From Rhipidocladum racemiflorum (lineage: Eukaryota; Streptophyta; Magnoliopsida; Poales; Poaceae), in the NCBI GenBank assembly GCA_036346355.1, contig CM070588.1, forward strand, positions 19,887,914-19,951,913: DNA of 64,000 nt, in the 5' to 3' direction. A program made the translations under genes and the position numbers. Positions 10,916-24,003 of the stretch are shown piece after piece. The notes beneath the pieces were generated by a model. The model worked only from the letters and a program-made list of their open reading frames with translations, searched no databases and was not told the origin of the DNA. The stretch's first letter is position 1. Every line of letters starts with the position of its first letter.

Positions 10916-12250
10916 GTGGTGAGAGGCCGAGTCAACCATGTCACCGCAGATGCACCGCAAAATGCTACGGACGTCAGATCGGGTAAGTTACTTGTTAACT
11001 CGACTGCACAGCTTTGTTTGACTCGAGCTTCGCATTCGCTTATTTCGCAAGGCTTTGCTACTAGAAATGACTTAAGGATTGCAAGACTTAAGTACATGCT
11101 TTTAGTTCAAACCCACAGTTCAACTCCGAACGGAAGTAGGATGTTCCGGGGTGAGAATACTAATAGATGGAATAGAGTTCCTAGCAAATCTTATAATTTT
11201 GGAGACCTGCACCTTAGATGTTATATTGGGAATGGATTGGTTATCCAAGCACAAGGTCAGTATTGGATTGTGGACGAAGGACTATCTCGCTTGAGAGCCC
11301 GTGTGGGAAGAAGGTGGAATTTCAAGCCAATGCAGCTAGAGATGGACAATTGATGGTTAACAAAGCACCAAGGCAATCAGCATAGAGGATGTCCCAAGAG
11401 TGAATGAGTACCCGATGTTTTTCCGAAGATCTACCTGGTATGCCGCCAGACAGGACATAGAGTTTGTGATAGAGCTTGTACTGCACAAAGACCGATAGCC
11501 AAGAGACCCTATCGGATGTCCACCGAGGAGTTGGTAGAAATGAAGAAACAACTAGAGGAGTTAATGGAGAAAGGATTTATCGTACCAAGTTCGTGCCGTG
11601 GGAGCACCGGCTTTGTTTGTCAAGAAGAAGGACGGAGTTTCAGGATGTGCATTGACTACCGTGCACTCAATGAAGTCACCGTGAAGAATAAGTATCCGCT
11701 ACCCAGGATTGATGATTTGTTTGATCAGCTAAGAGGAGCCGGAGTTTTCTCCAAGATTGATCTGAGATCGATACCATCGCTGAAGATCCGATCGGAGGAT
11801 ATTCCGAAGACTGCATTCGTCAAGATATGGACATTACGAGTTTCTGATTATGTCCTTTGGACTGACGAATGCGCCAGCTTATTTCATGAATATGATGAAT
11901 AAGGTGTTCATGGAATATCTGGACAAGTTTGTCGTCGTGTTCATAGACGATATCCTAATCTACTCCAAGACAGAGGATGAACATGCCGAACACTTAAGGC
12001 GAGTTTTGGAAAAGCTGAGGAACAAAGAACTTTTCGCCAAGTTCAGCAAGTGTGATTTTTGGAAGGACAAGGTGGAGTTTCTTGGACATGTAATGACCGC
12101 AGAGGGAGTCGCCGTAGATCCAAGCAAAGTAGAAGCGGTGTTACATTGGGAGCAGCCGAAGACTGTGACCCAGATTCGGAGTTTCCTTGGAATGGCAGGA
12201 TACTACCGCCGTTTCATTGAAGGCTTCTCGACAATTGCGAAACCTCTTAC
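10916..12250 (+). pseudogene. A1 protease and reverse transcriptase, broken
   Basis: The protease site near 11013 is disrupted: the glycine of DSG is lost in a small deletion. RT is open from 11516 (MSTEELVEMKKQLEELMEKG) through the YRALNEVTVKNKYPLPRIDD block. It shifts frame near 11850-11900, then continues with FIDDILIYSKTEDEH, whose catalytic aspartates are at 11946-11951, and GMAGYYRRF near 12190. RT would copy element RNA into DNA in the virus-like particle; this copy cannot make the full enzyme as read. Confidence 0.85.
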
Positions 12251-12770
12251 GCAATTGCTGAAGAAGGAAAAGAAGTTTGCATGGACGCCAGAATGTGAGA
12301 AAGGATTTCAGAGTCAAGAAGCGGTTGACATCAAGACCGGTGTTAGTTCTACCGGATGTTGCTCAAAGCTTCGATATTTATTGTGACGCATCGCGCCAAG
12401 GACTTGGATGTGTGCTGATGCAGAATGGAAAGGTCGTCGCTTATGCATCAAGGCAGTTGAGGCCGCATGAGGAAAATTATCCGACACATGACCTAGAGTT
12501 AGCCGCCGTAGTGCATGCTTTGAAGATATGGCGTCACTATCTGATTGGAAACAGATGTGAAGTGTATACGGATCATAAGAGCCTTAAGTACATATTCACC
12601 CAATGGATCTCAATATGAGGCAGAGGAGATGGTTAGAGTTGATCAAGGACTACAATGTTGGAATCCATTACCATCCCTGAAGGCCAACGTAGTAGCCGAC
12701 GCCCGAGCTCGGAAAAGCCATACCGTGAGTACGTTGCTAGCCACAAGTCGATGAGTTATGTGAGGACTTT
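12251..12770 (+). pseudogene. A1 RNase H, broken
   Basis: RNase H removes the RNA strand during reverse transcription. The frame at 12277-12618 has SFDIYCDASRQGLGCVLMQ with the first catalytic aspartate, PTHDLELAAVVHALKIW and TDHKSLKYIF. It then shifts and stops near 12618, where other copies read the serine-aspartate-leucine-asparagine block. Confidence 0.85.
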
Positions 12771-14247
12771 CAAAAGATGAAGATTGAGGTAGTACCTAGC
12801 GGATTCTTGGCGCATTAGAAGTAAAGCCTACCCTAGAGGATCAGATCCGAGAAGGATGAAGGATGATGACAAGATCCGCAGGATTAAGTCCGCCAAGGAG
12901 GAAGGCAAGGCAGAGGACTTCAAGTTGGATGAGCAAGGCACGTTGTGGATGAAGGATCGTGATTTGTGTGCCTAACAAAAAGGAGTTAAAGCAATCGATT
13001 TTGGAAGAAGCCCATGACTCAAGTACTCGATTCATCCTGGAAGCGCCAAGATGTATCAGATCTGAAGGAGAGATTCTCGTGGCCGAGTATGAAACGAAGT
13101 TGCCGAGCATGTTGCATTGTGCGACGTATGCCGTAGAGTCAAGGCAATGCATCAGAGACCAGCGAGGATTGCTACAACCGCTGAAAATACCTGAGTGGAA
13201 GTGGGAGGAAATCGGAATGGATTTCATTACCGGTTTGTCAAGACCCAAGGAGGTTATGACTCCATATGGGTTATAGTGGATCGCTTGACTAAAGTAGCCC
13301 ATTTTATCCCCGTGAAGACCACTTACTCGGGAGATAAATTAGCAGTAATTATACATGATCGATTGTTTGTCTACACGGAGTGCCAAAGAGGATTGTATCG
13401 GACAGAGGTACCCAATTTACCTCAAGGTTCGAATAAGTTGCATGAAGCCATGGGAACCCGCTTAAACTTCAAGATCTGACTTATCATCCATGCACGGATG
13501 GACACACCGAAAGAGTCAACCAGATTCTCGGAGGATATGTTGAGAGCTTGTGCATTGGCTTATGCTACCTCTTGGGATAAGAGTTTGCCGTATGCCGAGT
13601 TTAGTTACAACAATAGTTATCAGGCTAGTTTACGATGTCACCTTTGAGGCACTATATGGTCGACCTCTCGCCGGACGCCATTGAATTGGAATGAGATCGC
13701 GTGGCGCCGTGTCTTTGGACCTGATATTCTTCAAGAGGTCAAGAGCAGACGCCATGATTAGGGAAAGGTTGAAGATAGCCCAATCTCGACAAAAGAGTTA
13801 TGTTGACAATCGTCGCCGGATTTGAGTTTTGAACCGTAAGACTTTGTTTACCTCGAGTTACGCCTCTCGGGAGTTAAGAGGTTCCATGCCAAAGGGAAAC
13901 TTGCACCTGCTATGTTGGACCATTTAAGATTTTGAGCCGCAGAGGCTAAGTTGCTTATCGCCTAGAGTTGCCACAATCGTTAGCAGGAGTACATGATGTA
14001 TTCCATGTGTCCCGATTGAAGAAGTGTCTCCGAGTTCCCGAGAATGCAGACACACTGAGTCAATTGAGTTGCAAGAGGATTTGACTTATAAGGAGTATCC
14101 CGTGGGGATTCTAGACACAATGGATCGAGAAACTAGAAACAAGTCAACTCAAGCTTCAGAGAGTTCGATGGAGCAACCATGCAGAGCGAAGCGACTTGGG
14201 AGCCGAAGAGGATTTGAAGAAAGAATTTCCAAACCTATTCCTTTAGT
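12771..14247 (+). pseudogene. A1 integrase and chromodomain, broken
   Basis: Recognisable pieces are LWMKD and CVPNKKELKQSILEEAHDS (12940-13020), the core MDFITGL near 13220, VIVDRLTKVAHFIPVKTTYS near 13270, YAEFSYNNSYQ near 13590 and a chromodomain end ending at TAG 14245-14247. Integrase inserts the DNA copy; the chromodomain is thought to steer chromoviruses to particular chromatin. Frameshifts separate nearly every motif, including around the catalytic glutamate block. Confidence 0.85.
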
Positions 14248-14278
14248 AAGCCCTCAATCTCGGGGACGAGATTCTATT

Positions 14279-14290
14279 AAGGGGGAGGTT
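14279..14290 (+). other. A1 polypurine tract
   Basis: AAGGGGGAGGTT lies immediately before the 3' LTR and primes second-strand DNA synthesis. Confidence 0.9.
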
Positions 14291-17200
14291 TGTAACATCC
14301 CAAAATTTTGCTTTTCTTAAATTCATGTGTGATTTGGCACTTTGGTGAATTTTGGAATTTTCTGAATTTATTTGGATTTATTTGGAATTTATTTGAATTT
14401 ATTCCATTTTGAAATAATTAAAGAATTTAATTTTGCAAATAAAATTTTGTTGGAAATATTTTATTTGAGTCCAAAATGATCCAAAATATTTTCCGTAATT
14501 TTTCCGAATTTTTCGAGTCTTTTGCTATTTTTAATGAATTAAATGAATTATCGGGAATTATTTTAAATATTAATTACTGGAAAAGGACCGACCGGTCGGT
14601 TCTTGTTCATCCGACCGAGCCCGAGTCGACTCGTGTTCGAGTCCGACCGAGCCACGTGACTCGACCGAACCCACTCCTAACCCTAATCAATCCCAACCGC
14701 TGATCAAGATCCAACGGTGAGATCGGCCGTCACGGGTTCGAGCCGTGATCCGCCCGGATCCGATCGCGCCGCGGCGATCGTGGGCCGTTGATCGCGCCAC
14801 GTGGACGGTGGCGTCGCCGTCTTCGCCGAGTCCGAAGCCGACTCGCCGCCAGATCCGCCGCCGTGAAGAACTAGGTCTCCGCTCTTCCGCACGGACGCCG
14901 AGGCTATTTAATGCCCGGATCGCACCCGAGACCGCCGTGACCCCGCGCACTTCTTGCCTAACCCGCCGAGCTCTAGCCGCCGTGAGGGTTCGCCGGAATC
15001 GCCGCCGTAGTTGCGTGAAGCGCCGCCACGGTCCTTGCCTGCCTCGCCGCCGTCACGCCCTCCGTCGCCATTGACCCCAGATTCAAACCCCGAGGCCAGG
15101 CGCACCAAGACACCATCCATCTCGCCGAGCACGCCCCAACCGCCGTTTGGGTGGTCGCTGGCCTCGGCCGGCAACGCAACTCCGCCGTGAAGCCATCGCC
15201 GACCCGAGCTCCACCAACCGTCCGATCAAGATCCAAAGGCCCAGATCGTGCCACGTCACCTCGGTGAGTTTCCCCGTGGAAAATCCTAGATCTAATCCCA
15301 ACCGTTGGATCTAGATCCAACGGCTTAGGTTGCGCCGCGTATCAAGAACTGCACCAGGTTAGATTGAATCTGGACCGCTGGATCAAGATCCAACGGCCCA
15401 CGATCAGTCACGTGCGCCCAAGCACATGAGGCCAAACTCAATCCTATCCGTCGGATTTCAAACCAACGGCCACGACAGCCACGCGCCCAGGGAGCCGAAG
15501 CCGCTGCGCCCACGCTGGCAGCAGGTCACCGACACGCGCCCGCGTGTCGCACCGACAAAGATCGCGGATCGCCACCCATGACGCTACAAAGGACCCCACC
15601 TGTCGCCACCATGGGCCGAGCCCTCGCCGACGCCGATGACGCTACCCGAGTGGTCCCACATGTCGGGCCTCACGTGGAGTCGTGGACCGAGTCCACGGTG
15701 GACCGAGCCAAACCGTGGACCAAGCCCATGAGCCGGCTGACGTCAGCCGCCCAATCAGAGGCTGCCACGTGTCCATGCTGACGCAATAATTAATTTCCGA
15801 AAAAGAAAATGATTTATTAATTCGAAATATTGATTCAAATTTAGATTCAAACTTCAAACGCTTATAACTTTTGCGTTTCAACTCCGATTTGAGTGATTCA
15901 AATTTCTAAATTTGTATAAAATTAAGATCTACCTAAATATGAATTTTATTTAATTTTTGGACTAAATTTTTTCTCTGTAATATTATTTAATTGATTATTT
16001 AAAACTTTAATAAATCATAACTTTTGCGTTTTAACTCCAAATTTGATTTATTCAGTTTCTAAAAATCCAGAAAATTATGTTCTCTCTGTTTATGGATTTT
16101 ATTTGGAGTTTTGGGATCTTTTGCATAGTGTTTATTTGTGTATTTGCTATTTGCACGCTTTACGAGTAGACGCGTTGAAGTGCCTAAGGATTCGGAGAAG
16201 TGTTGACTCAGGATCCAACTCAAGACCAAGAGCAAGTGCTTTTTGAAGGCAAGTTGTGCTTTGACCATGTTGATCCTATTTCGAAATCTATTTTGATTTA
16301 AACTATTGCATGCTAGTTCAATTAGAAAGATACTTTGTTTAAACATGGGGGTTAGATAACTACCAATTTGTTATATGACACCTTGATTATCTAAGTATGT
16401 GCCATGATCCCTTGTCACCCTAGTTGTGGTTTACTAGTTGGACATTATTAAATTGCCAACATGGGTTTAGATCGTTGTAGTATACTGCTTAGACCTACTA
16501 CGTGCTCATGACATGATTTTGGACAATCAAATGCTAATATTGACTTAACGATATATTGAACCTGTTTTGGAAAAGTATCATGTGATGTTGATGGCACGTG
16601 GTGCATGGTAATCAACTGGGGTTTGATAAACAGATTTCGACTGGGGCATGTGGCAAGAGTAATCAGGTGGGCCAGTTGTGGCATTGGGAGTGATGATTTG
16701 GTTTTTCGGGTAGTCTTGCCCTGGTCACTCTAAGGACTTAACCTTGCAAGCCTTTGAACTGGGTCATACTTGCAACCACATGGCTGGAATGGGACGGCCC
16801 TAGTTGACTAAGTCGCTAAGGACTCACTTGTGGAGCCTCAGGTGTCGATTACACCGCTTGTGTGATTGTGCGGGGAGCGTATCGTGGCTGTGGCCAGGTA
16901 CCCATCTAACGGTGTGTTGGTCCCATACTTCGCCTTGGCTAAGGGAAGGGATGGTGTAGAGCACGCATCTGAGAGGACCACCTGTGTTGTTTGAGGCTTC
17001 CAAAGGCTTTGTTACTGAACTCGCCTTTGTGGTGTTTGACTCAGATCTTGTGGGTAAAGTGCATAACCTCTGCAGAGTGTAGAATCTATTTGAATAGCCG
17101 AGTCCACTGTGATCGACAATGCTCGAATTACAATCAAGGGGTAGATTTTCTGAAAATAACTTGGTTTTGAAAAGATGGGTTGGTTTAACAAGGAAGATGA

Positions 17201-17784
17201 TGGAAATATGGTTTAGGATGGGAAAAATGTTTGTTAAACTTCTTGAAAAGTTATTTATGCTTTACTTATTTCTACTGCTTTCGAATCTACTTTTATTACT
17301 TGTCAAAAGTTGTTTACTGCAAATATACCCTGAGCTATTCCTTTGTACTAAGCCATGCATATAGTATATTAGCTTGCATTCTGTGCATGACTTGCTGAGT
17401 ACCAAGTACTCACCCTTGCCTCAACACAATACCAGTTGAAGAGGAGATTACGCCAGCTTTGGAGGAGGAACTCCAAGAGGACCCGACTACTTAGGGATGC
17501 GAGCCCAGTCAGTTGCCTGTGGTATACTGGATGGCGCCACGAAGTTTATTTGATTTTCCGCTGCTATTATTTTTCTCTGAATAAGTTTCGCCTTGCGAGG
17601 CATACATTTTGTAACTTAGCCATAAGGTCGAGTAACCAGTTTGGTTATTTAAATAAAGTACTTTGATAATATCGATTGGTATGATTGTGATATTTACCGA
17701 TGTTAAGACTGTGTGCACTAGCGCGTTCCTGGACTAGTGCTGAATACACAGAGGGTCCGGATTTGCAAATTCGGGGTCCCGACA
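14291..17784 (+). mobile_element. A1 3' LTR (3494 bases)
   Basis: It is the partner of 5819-9319. Differences between the two are few and cluster at CAG/CTG trinucleotides. It has TATTTAA at 14905-14911 and AATAAA at 17652-17657. The duplicated CCATA follows at 17785-17789. Confidence 0.95.
16170..17494 (+). other. LTR mini-gene, A1 3' copy
   Basis: The first block is 16170-16248 (79 bases, two short indels near its start), keeping LTQDPTQDQEQVLFE before the donor GAAG|GCAAG. The second block is 17436-17494 (59 bases) after ACCAG and reads VEEEITPALEEELQEDPTT then TAG when joined in phase. Against A2 the first block has a silent GTA/GTG change. Confidence 0.45.
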
Positions 17785-18592
17785 CCATACGCGTGCAAAG
17801 TGTTAGTCACGTGAGTATGGTAGGGTTACCATACGCGTGCAAGAGTTGTACTCGACCAGGTTGGGCCAAGTAGAGTTGTGTTGGATACGGATTCCTTCTA
17901 GGGAATATGAATCGTATTCTGGGTTGGTCCTTTAAATAGGAGGGGTTGTCTCCTGTTGAAAGTGCACCAAGGAGAGCTGAGCGCATCAAGAGTTTTAGAG
18001 TTTGTACTCTTTTGATGAGAGTATTTTAGACAAAAGAAATAAAGATCAATTCTTCCAAGATTTTTATGCTACAAGAACCACGCTACAAGTTGTTTTCTGT
18101 TTTGGTTTTTGTTTGAATGCTTGTTCTAATTCTAGATTGGTTTTTTGATCGTTGAGTTTCATCCTGATTTGATCCATCAAAAACCGTTCTAGGGTATTGA
18201 TTTAGAGTTCCTCAAAGTCTAGTTGATTAAACTTTTGTCGGTTCTATTAAAACTTTCAAGTTTACGTTAGATCAATTCTCGTCAAGTTCTGGATCAGCAA
18301 ACTTGTGAAGCTCATAACTTTTGATTCATAAGTGCGATCGATCTGATTCTTTTTGGGTTTGCTTCGTATTGGAATCTAGTTTCTTGTGTCCAAATTTCAG
18401 ATCGTTTCGACGGTTGGATCTCCGGGAATTCTCATTTTATCAAGCCTCTATCAATCTGTTTTTGTCAAATCCGAGGCAATCTTTTGGTTTCTTTTGGGGT
18501 GAAGTTTTTAATAGATCAAAATTTTGGTTTTAGCTTCCGCTCAATCATTCACCCCCCCTCTAATTGCTATATTCGTAAACTTCGATCCTACA
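17785..18592 (+). mobile_element. Element B 5' LTR, right part
   Basis: It resumes the B LTR after A1, starting with the duplicated CCATA, and ends ATCCTACA. A TTTAAATA box is at 17931-17938. The internal region of B follows. Confidence 0.9.
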
Positions 18593-18594
18593 AG

Positions 18595-18606
18595 TGGTAT
18601 CAGAGC
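18595..18606 (+). other. Element B primer binding site
   Basis: TGGTATCAGAGC lies two bases after the LTR end and is complementary to initiator tRNA-Met. Confidence 0.95.
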
Positions 18607-18644
18607 GAGGTTTTTCTAATCTATCTTAACCGGTGATTAGATTA

Positions 18645-19645
18645 ATGGATCGTTATTCGACAAAACCTTGTGTGTTCGATGGTATTGATTTTCAGTTTTG
18701 GAAGGCCAAGATGGAGGCATTCATCCAAGCACAAGGCTTCACAATTTGGGAGAAGGTATACAAGCCATACGAAGTTCCTGCAAACGACAACGTCAATGAC
18801 GCCAATCGCGCACATGTTGAAGCAAACAGCAAGGCACGCAACTTGATCATCCAAGGATTGGGAAGGAGTGACTTCGACCGCGTGGTTCATCTTCGATCCA
18901 AGATATGAGGTATGGAAATCTCTTTGTGATTACCATGAGGGTTCTAACATCACAAAGAGATTCGCCAAGATATTTACAAAAAAGAATACATGCGTTTTGA
19001 GATGAAACCTAGTGAATCTGTAGATGACTTCTTTGCACGTTTCAATAAGATTCTTAGCAATTTGCGTGCTGTTGGAGTTAGCTTTGATGATGCTGCTAAT
19101 GCTAGACAATTGCTTAGTGCTTTGGACATGTCGGTGTGGGAGATGAAAGTAACATCTATACAAGAATCTACTATCATGAGTACACTTACTTTAGATGTTC
19201 TTTATTCTAAGTTGAAAACTCATGAGTTGGATGTTCTTGCCAGGAAGGGTAACATTAAATCAATTGCTTTGATCTCTAACCCTAACATGTCAAAAGCAAA
19301 TTCTTCTTCTATCTTTGCCTTGTCTTCCATGTCTTCTTTAACAGATGAGCAACTTGAAGAGTTTCCGAAGAAGATCTCGCACTACTCTCTTCTCGCTTTA
19401 ACAAAGCTTTGCGTAATGTGAGAATGAGAAAGAGAGGTGGTCCTCCAAGATGCTATGAGTGTGGTGACCTCAACCATATTCGCACAAATTGTCCTAAGCT
19501 TGCAGTGAAAACGTCAAAGGAAGAGAAGGACAACGATGTAAGGAATGAGAAGAAAAGGTTCTCACAAATGATAGGAAGAAGAAGAACTTCATCAACCGCA
19601 AGGTGGTTCACCGAAGTTCTTTCGCTCTTGAACAAGTCAATTTGA
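18645..19645 (+). pseudogene. Element B gag, frameshifted
   Basis: It starts at ATG 18645 with MDRYSTKPCVFDGIDFQFWK, the usual opening of a Copia gag that binds RNA. The frame breaks near 18900 and again before 18990, continues with MRFEMKPSESVDDFFARFNK, then shifts near 19395. The zinc knuckle CYECGDLNHIRTNC is at 19451-19492. The domain order and size fit a plant Copia gag. At least three frameshifts prevent a complete protein. Confidence 0.85.
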
Positions 19646-19648
19646 GCG

Positions 19649-20899
19649 ATGTGGACTCGTAGCACCGAAGATGATGCTACTCCAAGCAAGCATGATTTGA
19701 TGGGATTGTGTCTCATGGCAAGCAGCAAGGATAGCTTCACCGAGGACGACCACGACAGCGACTTCAATGAGGCTTCTCGCGCAAGGAAGGAGAACATATG
19801 GTTAGTGGATTCCGGATGCTCACGCCACATGTCCGGTGATAAGAATTGGTTCTCCTCCCTCACTCGTGCATCTCGTGCTGAAAGTGTTACTTTTGGAGAT
19901 GCCTCTTCCTCTTCTGTTGTGGCAAAAGGTACAGTAAAGGTAATTGACAAGTTTATGTTCAAGGATGTGGCTCTTGTTGAAAACTTGAAATATAACTTGC
20001 TTTTTGTCTTACAAATGGTTGATGAAGATCTTGAGATAAGCTTTAAGAAAAATGAATGCAAAGTGCTAGATGCTTCAGGTGATTTTGTGTTCAAGATTTC
20101 TCGTTTTGGAAGAGTTTTTAAAGCTGATTTTGATGCATCACCTTCTTCTAAACATAGGTGTCTAATTGCCAATGTTTCTAAAGATTTTTTCTTTTGGCAT
20201 CGTAGACTTGGTCATGTTGGTTTTGATCATCTTACTCGCGTAAGTGGTTTAGATCTCATACGTGGCTTACCTAAGCTTAAGGGTGATAGCAATCTAGTAT
20301 GTTCTTCTTGTAGACATGGTAAGATGATTGCAGGTTCACATCCACCTCTTACCATGGTGATGACAAACGCTCCAGGACAGCTTCTACATCTTGATACAGT
20401 TGGACCATCTCGAGTTCAATCCTTTGGAGGCAAATGGTATGTGCTTGTAATTGTTGATGATTTTTCTAGATACTCTTGGGTATACTTTATGGCATCTAAG
20501 GATGAGGCTTTTAGTCATTTTAGAAGTCTTGTTCTTAGGCTTTCTATTGATCATCCAGGAGCTCTCAAAGCTATTAGAAGTGATAATGGAACCGAATTCA
20601 AAAATGCTTCTTTTGATCACTTTTGTAATCGAAAAGGAATTGATCATCAATTTTCATCACCTAGAGTGCCTCAACAGAATGGTGTAGTTGAAAGGAAAAA
20701 TAGAACATTGGTTGAGATGGCTAGAACCATGTTAGATGAACATCACACTCCTAGAAACTTTTGGGCTGAAGCGATTTCAACTGCATGTTATGTTTCTAAC
20801 CGTGTGTTTTTGAGATCAAAATTAGGTAAGACTCCATATGAGCTTCGGTTTGGACATAGGCCTACTGTTTCTCACTTTAGGGTTTTTGGATGCAAATGA
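19649..20899 (+). pseudogene. Element B protease and integrase core
   Basis: This is a 416-codon open frame. It holds the protease site LVDSGCSRHMSGDKNWF near 19803, the pre-integrase block WHRRLGHVGFDHL near 20200 with its CSSCRHGKM cysteines, and the integrase core: LHLDTVGPS, RSDNGTEFKN and VVERKNR supply the D, D and E residues. It stops at TGA 20897-20899, where a cysteine codon is expected (GCK then FVLKSGN), so one substitution truncates it. Protease-integrase before RT is the diagnostic Copia order. Confidence 0.9.
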
Positions 20900-21462
20900 T
20901 TTGTCTTGAAATCTGGAAATCTTGATAAATTTGAAGCTAGATCAATGGATGGTTTTTTTCTTGGATATCCTGCTCATACTCGTGGCTATCGTGTGCTTGT
21001 TTTGGAGACTAACAAAATTGTGGAAACCTGTGAAGTTACTTTTGATGAGTCTAGTCCAGGCACTAGTCTAAATGATGCAGGTACAGACGCATATGTTCAG
21101 GGGGAGAAAATTTTTGAAGATAATGATGATGATGAAGATGAGGTCTTGACTCTTCCTAATGCACAACAAGTCAGAGCACCTTTGGCACCTACTACTACAT
21201 CACCTACAGCTAACCATCCTCAAGCTACAACATCATCTGTACATGCTGAAAATGAAGAAGGAGAAGGAGAAGTCTCAAAAGTCAATGCTCCCTTGCACAT
21301 TCAAAAAATGCATCCATCTGAACAAATGATTGGAGACCTAAATGAGAGAGTCACTCGATCCAGGTTTATTCATTCGACACTCATACTCATTCTGCTTTAG
21401 TTGCTTCCTTTGAACCCAAAGATATATCTCATGCATTATCTGACGAATCTTGGATCAATGCC
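20900..21462 (+). pseudogene. Element B integrase C-terminus and linker
   Basis: This continues the frame after the TGA: FVLKSGNLDKFEARSMDG, GFFLGYPAHTRGYRVL and CEVTFDESS are typical of Copia integrase C-termini. An acidic, threonine-rich linker follows (aspartate run at about 21120-21140). The frame shifts near 21385, just before the RT region. A GGGGGAG tract lies at about 21100. Confidence 0.85.
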
Positions 21463-22608
21463 ATGCATGAAGAATTAGAGAATTTTGAACGAAATAAAGT
21501 TTGGAAACTTGTCTCACCACCTCCTGATTTTAATGTTATTGGAACTAGATGGGTTTTCAAAAATAAACAAAGTGAGGATGGTGTTGTTGTTAGAAACAAG
21601 GCTAGATTGGTTGCTCAAGGTTACACTCAAATTGAAGGCTTAGATTTTGATGAAACCTTTGCTCCTGTTGCTAGAATTGAAGCCATTAGAATCCTTTTAG
21701 CTTTTGCTGCATCCAAAGGTTTCAAATTGTATCAAATGGATGTGAAAAGTGCTTTTCTTAATGGCTACATAAATGAGGAGGTTTTTGTCAAGCAACCACC
21801 TGGTTTTGAAAATCCAAAGTTTCCAAATCATGTGTTCAAACTATCAAAAGCGTTGTATGGTTTGAAACAAGCCTCTAGAGCATGGTATGATAGGCTAAAA
21901 ACCTTTTTACTTAAAAAGGGTTTTTCAATGGGAAAGGTTGACAAAACTCTCTTTTTACTCAAGCAAGGCAATGATCAACTATTCGTTCAGATTTATGTTG
22001 ATGATATTATCTTTGGTGGTTCATCTCATGTTTTAGTGTCTGAGTTTTCAGAAACAATGAGGAAGGAGTTTGAGATGAGTATGATGGGTGAGTTGACATA
22101 CTTTTTGGGATTTCAAATCAAGCAAACAAAGGATGGTACTTTTGTGCATCAAAGCAAATACACAAAAGACTTTTTGCATAGATTTGGGATGGAAAACAGC
22201 AAACCGATCATGACACCCATGGAGAGCGCTTGCACACTTGATCCGGATGAAGATGGTGAGCCGGTTGATCAAAAGGAATATAGAAGCATGATAGGTTCAC
22301 TTTTGTACCTCACTGCATCAAGGCCGGATATACAATTTGCTGTGTGCTTGTGTGCTCGTTTTCAAGCTTCCCCACGTGCTTCACATCGACAAGCTGTCAA
22401 AAGGATTTTCAGGTATCTTCATGGAACTCAAGATTTTGGCATTTGGCTTTCTACTTCCTCATGCATTAGTTTGAGATCTTTTTCTGATGCTGATTTTAGA
22501 GGATGTAGAATTGATAGGAAAAGCACTTCTGGTTCATGTCACTTCTTGGGAAATTCTCTCATTGCATGGTCATCTAGAAAGCAATCTTCTGTTGCACAAT
22601 CAACTTGA
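21463..22608 (+). pseudogene. Element B reverse transcriptase and RNase H
   Basis: This is a 381-codon open frame covering most of RT. It has WVFKNKQSEDG, ARLVAQGYTQIEGLDFDETF, YQMDVKSAFLNGYINEEVF and the catalytic IYVDDIIFGG with YVDD at 21994-22005. RNase H follows: RSFSDADFRGCRIDRKSTSG and SRKQSSVAQST. The frame ends at a TGA near 22608, where an alanine-glutamate stretch is normally read. RT catalytic residues are intact, so the element was probably active until recently. Confidence 0.9.
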
Positions 22609-22977
22609 ATCTGAATATGTGGTCACGCTAGTTGTTGTTTTCAAATTCTTTGGATAGTAGCTACACTTAAAGATTATGGGTTTTTTCTGGATAGTGTTCC
22701 TCTTCTGTGTGATAACACTAGTGCAATTTGCATTGCTAAGAACCCTGTGCAACATTCAAGAACAAAACATATTGACATCAGATTTCACTTTCTTAGAGAT
22801 CATGTTGAAAAAGGCAACATTGTGCTTCATCATGTGGATACTGAACATCAATTGGCAGACATTTTCACAAAACCTTTGTCTTCTTCTCGTTTTGCCTTTA
22901 TTCGGGGAGAACTTGGAATTGTTTCGTCCAATGGGATTGTTTTGAGGGGGAGTTTCTTTGCCAAATTCTTTCCTTGA
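22609..22977 (+). pseudogene. Element B RNase H end
   Basis: This is the remaining pol tail in two frames: CDNTSAICIAKNPVQHSRTK then HIDIRFHFLRDHVEKGNIVL, HQLADIFTKPLSSSRFAFIR and a stop at 22975-22977. HIDIR and LADIFTKPL are standard Copia RNase H end motifs. Confidence 0.85.
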
Positions 22978-23296
22978 TGAGCTCACTTTATCATATTTCG
23001 TTATATACTATGTAATTGAGCTAATATATGATAATCTAAATTGTCTCACTTGAACTAAAAATGACATTGCGGAATTCCCTGATCTGATTGCCTATAGCTA
23101 AATACTCTGTGATATCTCATTCTTCTAGGCTTGATATTGAATCCTCTTGACAAATTTGGGCTATGAAGCAAGTGTGTTTTCAGCTTTACTCTTTCATAAG
23201 ACCTTTCAATCATTTTTTGCATGTTTACAATCAAAGAAAAAGAAAAGAAAAAGGGAATCAATAAAAAGGATTGTTAAAAGCAAAAGCTTCAAGTTG

Positions 23297-23425
23297 TATG
23301 CTTCAGGCATGCTTTCCTTAAAAGATAAGATGTATGCTTCAAGCATGCCATTCCCTCAAAAGACAAGATGTATGCTTCAAGCATGCCACTCCAAGGAAAT
23401 AAAAGAAGTATGCTTCAAGCATGCC
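23297..23425. repeat. Four tandem quasi-palindromes in the B 3' region
   Basis: TATGCTTCAAGCATGCC-type units begin at 23297, 23333, 23371 and 23409, a period of 36-38 bases. In each, ATGCTT faces AAGCAT across one base. The first unit has G for A near its centre. Confidence 0.85.
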
Positions 23426-24003
23426 ACATGCAGTTTATTGTTTAAAAGATTAAAATTGGTCTACTAGATTGGAGTTGGAACCACTTGCTCGCCCTGATTT
23501 GTTAGTTGCTTCAACTTTGAGATTTTGTTTTTCTACTAAAGGTCTTGCTTAGTACTTGGCTATAGTTGACAGATTTGAGGTTGAGATGCATGTCATTTCT
23601 TAACTTGTTAACATCACATTAAGATCATATATTTTGCATATTATGTGATATATAAGGTTATATGATCGAATGAGCTCATCCTTTGTATCTTGGCACTCCT
23701 TTGCTTCTGTTTGCGAAACCATTGATACAAGAAAAAGTTTGAACATGTTCTCTTGTTGTTTTCTTGATGAATCCATTGTCAAAGGGGGAGAAGTTTTTGA
23801 GAAGTTTGGGAAGAGTTGAAAAAGAGGGAGTAGTATCTTTCGGTTGTTGAGTAATCTGGGAGAAGTTTGGTTTTTGGCTTTTGGCACATTGCACAAACCA
23901 CACACATTTTTCACTTGTCAAAAGGGGAGTTTTTATGTTCTCTGTTCTTTTTTAAAAAAATTGCCAAATGTTCATGTCTAAATGGTGTTGCCAATGTTTT
24001 CAT

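Larger units (their letters stand above)
5819..17784 (+). mobile_element. Copy A1: complete family A Gypsy element
   Basis: Two LTRs (5819-9319 and 14291-17784) begin TGTAAC and end GTCCCGACA. The 5-base target duplication CCATA lies at 5814-5818 and 17785-17789, inside the B 5' LTR. A primer site, gag-pol and a polypurine tract are in the expected places. The clean duplication and very similar LTRs mark a recent insertion, younger than B. It differs from A2, A4 and A5 in lacking the accessory ORF. Gag-pol is broken in many places, largely at CAG/CTG sites, so part of the damage may be sequencing error. Confidence 0.95.
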